This document shows, piece by piece, positions 32,025 through 35,632 of a DNA stretch of 35,632 nucleotides; positions within the stretch are counted from its first letter, which is position 1; each line of letters starts with the position of its first letter. Made by a program: the position numbers and the translations under genes. The notes under the pieces were generated by a model, which worked only from the letters and a program-made list of their open reading frames with translations, was not told where the DNA came from and did no database searches. The stretch lies in NCBI GenBank assembly GCA_002297545.1, contig DBLZ01000094.1:1-35632 (forward strand), written 5' to 3'. This DNA is from Prevotellaceae bacterium UBA711 (GTDB taxonomy: Bacteria > Bacteroidota > Bacteroidia > Bacteroidales > Bacteroidaceae).

Positions 32025-32528
32025 CTATGGCCGGATAGTCGGTTGATGTCTGCCTGGTGCTCCTGCCTTTTGATTGCGTTTGCCGTTGTATTTCTTCAGC
32101 ATGTCGCGGTGCATCTTGTCTTCCAGGCTGAGAACCTTATAGAATTTCTTTGCTGAGATTATCCTGCATAGCTTCTTGTAATAGACCACGTCCATCTGTA
32201 CGGCCTCGGCATTAAGCTTGGCTATCTGCATCACATACTCCTGATAATCAGCTTCCTTATCGGACTGAGGCGGATTTCGCTTCAGCTGATGTATGCGCTT
32301 GTGTATGGCCAGCTGTTCGTCCTTATACTTATGGAAGACGGGGAAGAAGACCTTAGCCTCCTGCTCGGTCAGCCCTACGTTCTGCGTTATGAAGTCCTGA
32401 ACGCGGCGGCGGAATGCCTCTTGATTGATTTGCTCCCGTTGGGCGTGATTGCCGTTTCCTCTTGGAGGCTGTGCATAGGTTCCAATGGAAAGGAGCATAA
32501 TGGAGAATAGGATGCAGAGTTGTTTCAT
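32025..32528 (-). CDS. Spy/CpxP-like periplasmic protein
   Basis: A 167-residue exported protein (signal peptide ends 'SIGTYA-QPP', about residue 19). The mature part is almost all helical and charged: 'FRRRVQDFITQNVGLTEQEAKVFFPVF', 'LAIHKRIHQL' and 'VLSLEDKMHRDML'. The LTxxEA and L(S/T)xxQ/D-like elements resemble the Spy/CpxP periplasmic chaperone group. It ends in a basic, proline-rich tail. It is last in an operon after a sigma factor and its probable partner, which suggests an envelope-stress or metal-sensing role (inference). Confidence 0.7.
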   Translation of the reverse strand: MKQLCILFSIMLLSIGTYAQPPRGNGNHAQREQINQEAFRRRVQDFITQNVGLTEQEAKVFFPVFHKYKDEQLAIHKRIHQLKRNPPQSDKEADYQEYVMQIAKLNAEAVQMDVVYYKKLCRIISAKKFYKVLSLEDKMHRDMLKKYNGKRNQKAGAPGRHQPTIRP

Positions 32529-32562
32529 GTTGAGTGATGTATGATTGGTTCTACTGCTGTTC

Positions 32563-33006
32563 TTACTCGGCCGATGTCAGGTAATATGCTATGTCGCTGT
32601 TGCTGAGCATGGCATAATCCAGAAGATCGTCGTTATACTCTATGTCTGTTATGGAGGACATGGATGTGATGTTGTCCGTTGGCAAGGGTGTGTCGTCGGT
32701 GTGCTGGCGGTAGAGCGTCGTGCCGACCACGGAGAAAATCCCTGTGAATATGGCAGCGGCGGCAATACGCATCCAAAACCGTTGGCCTTGCCTTGAGCGC
32801 GCAGGGACGAGTTGGGCAGATGATGTTCTGCATGTGGTCGTGGTTTGTGTTGCCTGCTTCTGCCTGTTTTCAGTCTGTTTGATACTATCCATCACACGGG
32901 ATTGCAGGGAGGCGAAGTATCCATCCGGCACACAGAAGGGGCTGTGTCCTTGTGGCGGCGTCTGCATCATACGGTGTGTGTGTAGTTTGTCGGTGGTCAT
33001 AGGCAT
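32563..33006 (-). CDS. Single-pass membrane protein, putative anti-sigma factor
   Basis: A 147-residue protein with one central membrane segment (about residues 78-100, 'FWMRIAAAAIFTGIFSVVG'). The N-terminal part has 'PFCVPDGYFASLQSRVMDSI', a block frequently seen in Bacteroidetes proteins encoded after ECF sigma factors. The C-terminal part ends in 'LLDYAMLSNSDIAYYLTSAE', presumably outside the membrane. It lies 52 bp after the sigma gene and 34 bp before the Spy-like gene. No zinc anti-sigma motif (HxxxCxxC) is present, so the role as anti-sigma factor is an inference from context. Confidence 0.65.
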   Translation of the reverse strand: MPMTTDKLHTHRMMQTPPQGHSPFCVPDGYFASLQSRVMDSIKQTENRQKQATQTTTTCRTSSAQLVPARSRQGQRFWMRIAAAAIFTGIFSVVGTTLYRQHTDDTPLPTDNITSMSSITDIEYNDDLLDYAMLSNSDIAYYLTSAE

Positions 33007-33058
33007 ATTGATATGGAATAATGGTGGTTTATGTTGGTATGTATTATGTGACGATGTC

Positions 33059-33613
33059 TTAATCCAATTGTTTGAAGAAGGCTGTTATCTTGTTTACTGC
33101 ATGGTGGTAAGATGCTTTCAGCGCTCCTACGCTGGTGCCCAGTATTTCGCTCATCTCCTCGTAGCGTAGTTCCTGGAAGTACTTCATGTTGAATACTTGC
33201 CTTTGCTTGGGCGGCAGGGATTGTATGGCCTGCTGCAACTGTATCTCCGTCTCGTCTCCATCGAAGTAGGGGTCGCTCTCCAACTGTAGCCTTATCCCGT
33301 CGCTTGTGCTGTCATCGGTGAGGGACAGGCTGAGCCTGGTCTGCTTCTGCCGCTGCAGAAAGTTGAGGCATTCGTTGCTGGCTATCCTGTACAACCACGT
33401 GGACAGGCGCGAGTCGCCGCGGAAGTTGTCCAGCCCTTGCCATGCCTTGATGAAGACGTTTTGCAGTATGTCATCAGTGTCGTAGTGGTCGAGTACCATG
33501 TGACGTATCTGCCAGTACAGCGGCTCCTGGAATTTCTGTACCAGAGTACCAAAGGCCTGCTCGCGTGTTGCAGGGTCGGAGAGTCGTTGTATCAGGTCTT
33601 GTTCGTAGTGCAT
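33059..33613 (-). CDS. ECF RNA polymerase sigma factor
   Basis: A 184-residue sigma-70 family protein of the extracytoplasmic-function group. Region 2 covers about residues 20-90, including 'YDTDDILQNVFIKAWQGLDNFRGDS' and 'LSTWLYRIASNECLNFL'. Region 4 covers about 124-180: 'AIQSLPPKQRQVFNMKYFQEL', then the HTH 'YEEMSEILGTSVGALKASYHHAV'. The start at ATG 33613 ('MHYEQDLIQRL') was chosen because the frame is open upstream but non-homologous. It is the first gene of an operon with a membrane protein and a Spy-like protein. No TAnnTTTG promoter was found, so it may be autoregulated. Confidence 0.92.
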   Translation of the reverse strand: MHYEQDLIQRLSDPATREQAFGTLVQKFQEPLYWQIRHMVLDHYDTDDILQNVFIKAWQGLDNFRGDSRLSTWLYRIASNECLNFLQRQKQTRLSLSLTDDSTSDGIRLQLESDPYFDGDETEIQLQQAIQSLPPKQRQVFNMKYFQELRYEEMSEILGTSVGALKASYHHAVNKITAFFKQLD

Positions 33614-33990
33614 CTGTACTTTGGACTGGTTAAGATGGAAAAGGTTTAATGTGGTGTCCGCATCTCCGATAAAATGCCGGTGCGACTTTGGAAAGTTGGT
33701 GTGGTAGGGGGTATGACGGCTATCCTGGCAGCCTCTATGGATACACATGGCATGGCGGGAGTGACGTAGTGGGACAAGGCCAAAGAGCATGTGACCCTAT
33801 GCTTTTATAAACAGGTTTATCCGGTTGCAACAATCGGTTTATGTGCTCCCATGAACCGGTTTATTCAGGATGGAAAACCGGTTTATTCATGCCCACATTT
33901 GTGATGTTGTGGTCACTATGCCATGGTGCTACGTGGGCGGTCGTATGTCGTGCTGTGTCCACTCTGACGGGACGTTGGACCGATTGCCGG
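33614..33990. other. Non-coding region upstream of the sigma operon
   Basis: A 377-bp stretch between the zinc-ribbon gene and the sigma factor. It holds the 22-bp repeat array at 33810-33897. A 6-bp dyad (33891-33896 with 33933-33938) has a long 36-nt loop and is a weak terminator candidate. The sigma-factor frame stays open to 33790 but without recognisable protein. No TAnnTTTG element was found on the minus strand. Confidence 0.5.
33810..33897. repeat. 22-bp-period AACCGG array, copy C
   Basis: Four units start at 33810, 33832, 33854 and 33876, exactly 22 bp apart: AACAGGTTTATC, AATCGGTTTATG, AACCGGTTTATT and AACCGGTTTATT. The first two carry single changes in the core. The intervening ~10 bp vary. 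The array lies 93 bp after the zinc-ribbon gene stop and about 197 bp before the sigma-factor start. Confidence 0.85.
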
Positions 33991-34923
33991 TCAACGCCTG
34001 GCCTTTGAGGCAAGGTTGCTTTCGATGATGTTCTTGTGTTTGTCCAGCGTCATGTGCAGCTCTATGGTAGCGGTGTCTGGACGTGCCTTGCCGGCAGGGA
34101 TGGTGATTTTGTTCACCTTACCGCTGACGAAATACAACAGACTGTCGGGGGTGATCTGTTTCTTTCTGATGACCAGGCTGTCAGGAAGGCGGAACTGTAT
34201 GTCCCGGATCCGGCGTGCACCATTCTTGATCTGCTGTTCGCGAGCTGCTGCGAAGCTGTTGTCCACCACTCCCATGATGTGTGTCTGTTCGGACTGACTG
34301 ACGGTGCGGCGTTGCAATTCCTCCATCAACATGTATGCTTCGTTTATGAAGATACCCTCGGGATACTCGGCAATGTATTGGCGTGCTGCCTCTATTGTCT
34401 TGAGTTTCAACGTATGGTTCCAGAATATGCTGTCCTGCTGTGCCTGACGCAACTTCTTGTCGTTTGCCTTTTCGTCCTCGGCAATGCGCAGGGCCAATTC
34501 TTGCCGGGCGGCCTCTTGGCGTGCTTGACGTGCAAGGTCATATCTGTATATGCCATAGGCTGTGCCTGCCAGGAACAGGAGTATCAGACACATAGTGGCA
34601 AATGCAGAGAGACAGCCTCTTCCATGCTTCTTGCCCCGGTTTTTAGGAGGTACAATGGGGCAGGGGCGTGTGAATTTGTGCAAGGGTCTGTGTGGCGGTT
34701 CTTGTGAAGCCTGCCCTGTGGTTGCGGACTGGTCCGTAGCTTTTCCTATGGCTTCGGATATAGTTGCTCCACATGTTGGGCATACTTCGTCTTGGCGGAA
34801 GCTCCATGTATCACATGCCGGGCAACGGTGTATGTGCCCGCGTATCTGTGCTGAGCAATGTGGGCACGTCAGTGCCATGCTGGATGTATTCTGTCCACAT
34901 CCCGGACATTTGATAATAGGCAT
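33991..34923 (-). CDS. Double zinc-ribbon membrane-anchored protein
   Basis: A 310-residue protein. The first 52 residues hold two zinc ribbons: C6-x2-C9...C20-x2-C23 and C34-x2-C37...C48-x2-C51. A Pro/Gln/Lys-rich linker leads to one membrane segment (about 105-126, 'LSAFATMCLILLFLAGTAYG'). A coiled-coil stretch ('RQARQEAARQELALRIAEDE') follows, then a TPR-like 'IEAARQYIAEYPEGIFINEAYMLMEEL'. The last ~85 residues are beta-rich ('IRDIQFRLPDSLVIRKKQITPD'). The ribbons would lie in the cytoplasm and the rest outside (inference). Function unknown; similar ribbon-TM proteins are common in Bacteroidales. Confidence 0.8.
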   Translation of the reverse strand: MPIIKCPGCGQNTSSMALTCPHCSAQIRGHIHRCPACDTWSFRQDEVCPTCGATISEAIGKATDQSATTGQASQEPPHRPLHKFTRPCPIVPPKNRGKKHGRGCLSAFATMCLILLFLAGTAYGIYRYDLARQARQEAARQELALRIAEDEKANDKKLRQAQQDSIFWNHTLKLKTIEAARQYIAEYPEGIFINEAYMLMEELQRRTVSQSEQTHIMGVVDNSFAAAREQQIKNGARRIRDIQFRLPDSLVIRKKQITPDSLLYFVSGKVNKITIPAGKARPDTATIELHMTLDKHKNIIESNLASKARR

Positions 34924-35010
34924 AATGTGCTATACGATAAGTTGCGGCCGTCTGCATGGTAGATGTTAACGTGGTAGAGCATATAAGCGCACGACCGACA
35001 TACCTTAGTG

Positions 35011-35018
35011 CAAATGTA
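35011..35018 (-). promoter_or_regulatory. -7 element of the zinc-ribbon gene
   Basis: TACATTTG on the minus strand matches TAnnTTTG, about 88 bp before ATG 34923. No -33 TTTG is seen. Confidence 0.5.
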
Positions 35019-35150
35019 CAATAAAAACACGAGATATATGTCGGTGGGGTGAGGAAAAAGTCTTTTCTTTAATCTATATGTGCTCTCTGTTCCTTTATCG
35101 CTCTGCATTAGCCCCGGAATGTATGCCGGATGTATGGAAATGGAAAACGA

Positions 35151-35193
35151 CACAGCCCCCGAAAGCACATCATCGGAGCTTTCGGGGACTGTG
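35151..35193. terminator. Hairpin terminator after the rubrerythrin-like gene
   Basis: Arms 35151-35166 and 35178-35193 pair over 16 positions with one C-A mismatch and an 11-nt loop. On the minus strand the 3' side continues with TCGTTTTCC. It lies 27 bp past the stop at 35220. The core CCCCGAAAGC/GCTTTCGGGG resembles the hairpin at 19043-19087. Confidence 0.8.
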
Positions 35194-35219
35194 GAATGTT
35201 GTATCAGGGAGTGTGGGGC

Positions 35220-35632
35220 TTACTTGGAGAAATAGCGCTTCAGCAAACCCTCGAAGCCACGTCCGTGACGTGCTTCGTCCTTGGCCATTTCATGAACTGT
35301 ATCGTGGATGGCATCCAGATTGGCAGCCTTGGCAGCCTTGGCGATATCCATCTTGCCGGCACATGCGCCGCATTCAGCCTCGGCACGCTTCTGCAGGTTG
35401 GTCTTGGTGTCCCATACCACGTCACCGATCAACTCGGCAAAGCGGCTGGCATGATCGGCCTCCTCAAATGCATAACGCTTGAAAGCCTCGGCAATCTCAG
35501 GATAGCCCTCGCGGTCAGCCTGGCGGCTCATGGCCAGATACATACCTACTTCTGAGCACTCGCCTGCGAAATGTGCCTTCAGACCTTCCATAATTTCCTC
35601 GGGGCAGCCCTTGGCTACGCCGATTACGTGTT
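35220..35632 (-). CDS. Rubrerythrin/ferritin-like diiron protein (5' end outside window)
   Basis: The frame runs off the right edge. In addition to the 123 residues from ATG 35591, at least 13 more upstream residues ('HVIGVAKGCPEEI') are in frame and look native, so the true start is outside the window. The visible part is a four-helix ferritin-like domain with diiron ligands: 'GECSEVGMYLAMSRQA', 'RYAFEEADHASRFAEL' (ExxH), 'KRAEAECGACAGK' and 'VHEMAKDEARHGRGFEGLL' (ExxxxEArH). There is no C-terminal rubredoxin domain; it ends 'LLKRYFSK'. Such proteins act as NADH-linked peroxidases or peroxide scavengers in anaerobes. Confidence 0.88.
   Translation of the reverse strand, partial: HVIGVAKGCPEEIMEGLKAHFAGECSEVGMYLAMSRQADREGYPEIAEAFKRYAFEEADHASRFAELIGDVVWDTKTNLQKRAEAECGACAGKMDIAKAAKAANLDAIHDTVHEMAKDEARHGRGFEGLLKRYFSK

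Noticed and set aside
33614..33790. 59-residue N-terminal extension of the sigma factor
   Set aside because: The extension has no homology-like features. The ECF family begins near ATG 33613.
33810..33897. AACCGG arrays as a CRISPR locus
   Set aside because: The repeated part is only 8-12 bp and the filler about 10 bp, far shorter than CRISPR repeats and spacers. No cas genes are present.
33810..33897. AACCGG arrays as plasmid-type replication iterons
   Set aside because: The 22-bp period fits iteron size, but no replication initiator gene is nearby and the arrays occur at three separate chromosomal-looking loci.

Overview
The window reads as chromosomal DNA from a Bacteroidales bacterium, most likely Prevotellaceae-like (inference). 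The evidence is: TAnnTTTG -7 promoter elements in front of many genes; a eukaryotic-type (GT3) glycogen synthase beside a GT35 phosphorylase; a Rho factor with a long KKRGRK-rich insertion; a bifunctional HisB; a GH29 fucosidase followed by a secreted protein with an 'IYSLSGQRLN...' tail; and frequent ATA isoleucine codons. No phage, transposase, tRNA, rRNA or CRISPR array was seen.

Layout. 1-482: C-terminal part of an AraC-type regulator. 492-1676 (minus): an operon for a C_GCAxxG_C_C redox protein, a two-cluster ferredoxin and a membrane Fe-S protein. 2076-2837: YaaA-like protein. 2897-3959 (minus): flavin reductase and GNAT pair. 4400-8824 (minus): glycogen synthase then alpha-glucan phosphorylase. 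8979-9392: small secreted protein interrupted by an in-frame TAG. 9376-10332 (minus): Ca2+/Na+ exchanger. 10598-12472: lipoprotein and TPR protein. 12736-13338: riboflavin synthase. 13636-14817 (minus): membrane acyltransferase. 15073-19018: GH29 fucosidase and a large secreted partner. 19121-21171 (minus): redox operon (flavodoxin-ferredoxin, small hypothetical, glutaredoxin-like, free Met-R-sulfoxide reductase). 21321-23066 (minus): rho. 23196-25022: ABC-F protein. 25167-25778 (minus): uridine kinase. 25926-30944: hisG-hisD-hisC-hisB-recR, followed by a membrane protein and a GNAT. 32025-33613 (minus): ECF sigma factor, anti-sigma-like membrane protein and Spy/CpxP-like periplasmic protein. 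33991-34923 (minus): double zinc-ribbon membrane protein. 35220-35632 (minus): rubrerythrin/ferritin-like protein that runs off the window.

The genes fall into housekeeping (his operon, rho, recR, ribE, udk), carbohydrate storage and glycan use (glycogen pair, fucosidase) and several redox or oxidative-stress sets (Fe-S operon, flavodoxin/glutaredoxin/MsrC operon, YaaA, rubrerythrin-like protein, flavin reductase).

The most unusual signal is non-coding. Three separate intergenic regions (4159-4224, 13452-13539, 33810-33897) carry arrays of a short palindromic motif, AACCGG(TT/AA)TATT, repeated at exactly 22-bp intervals. All three lie downstream of a minus-strand gene and are in the same orientation. 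Other points to check are a disrupted small secreted gene, a possible leaderless ABC-F mRNA, the Rho insertion with three KK(R)xRK blocks about 37 residues apart, and a HisB phosphatase domain without its cysteine zinc loop.
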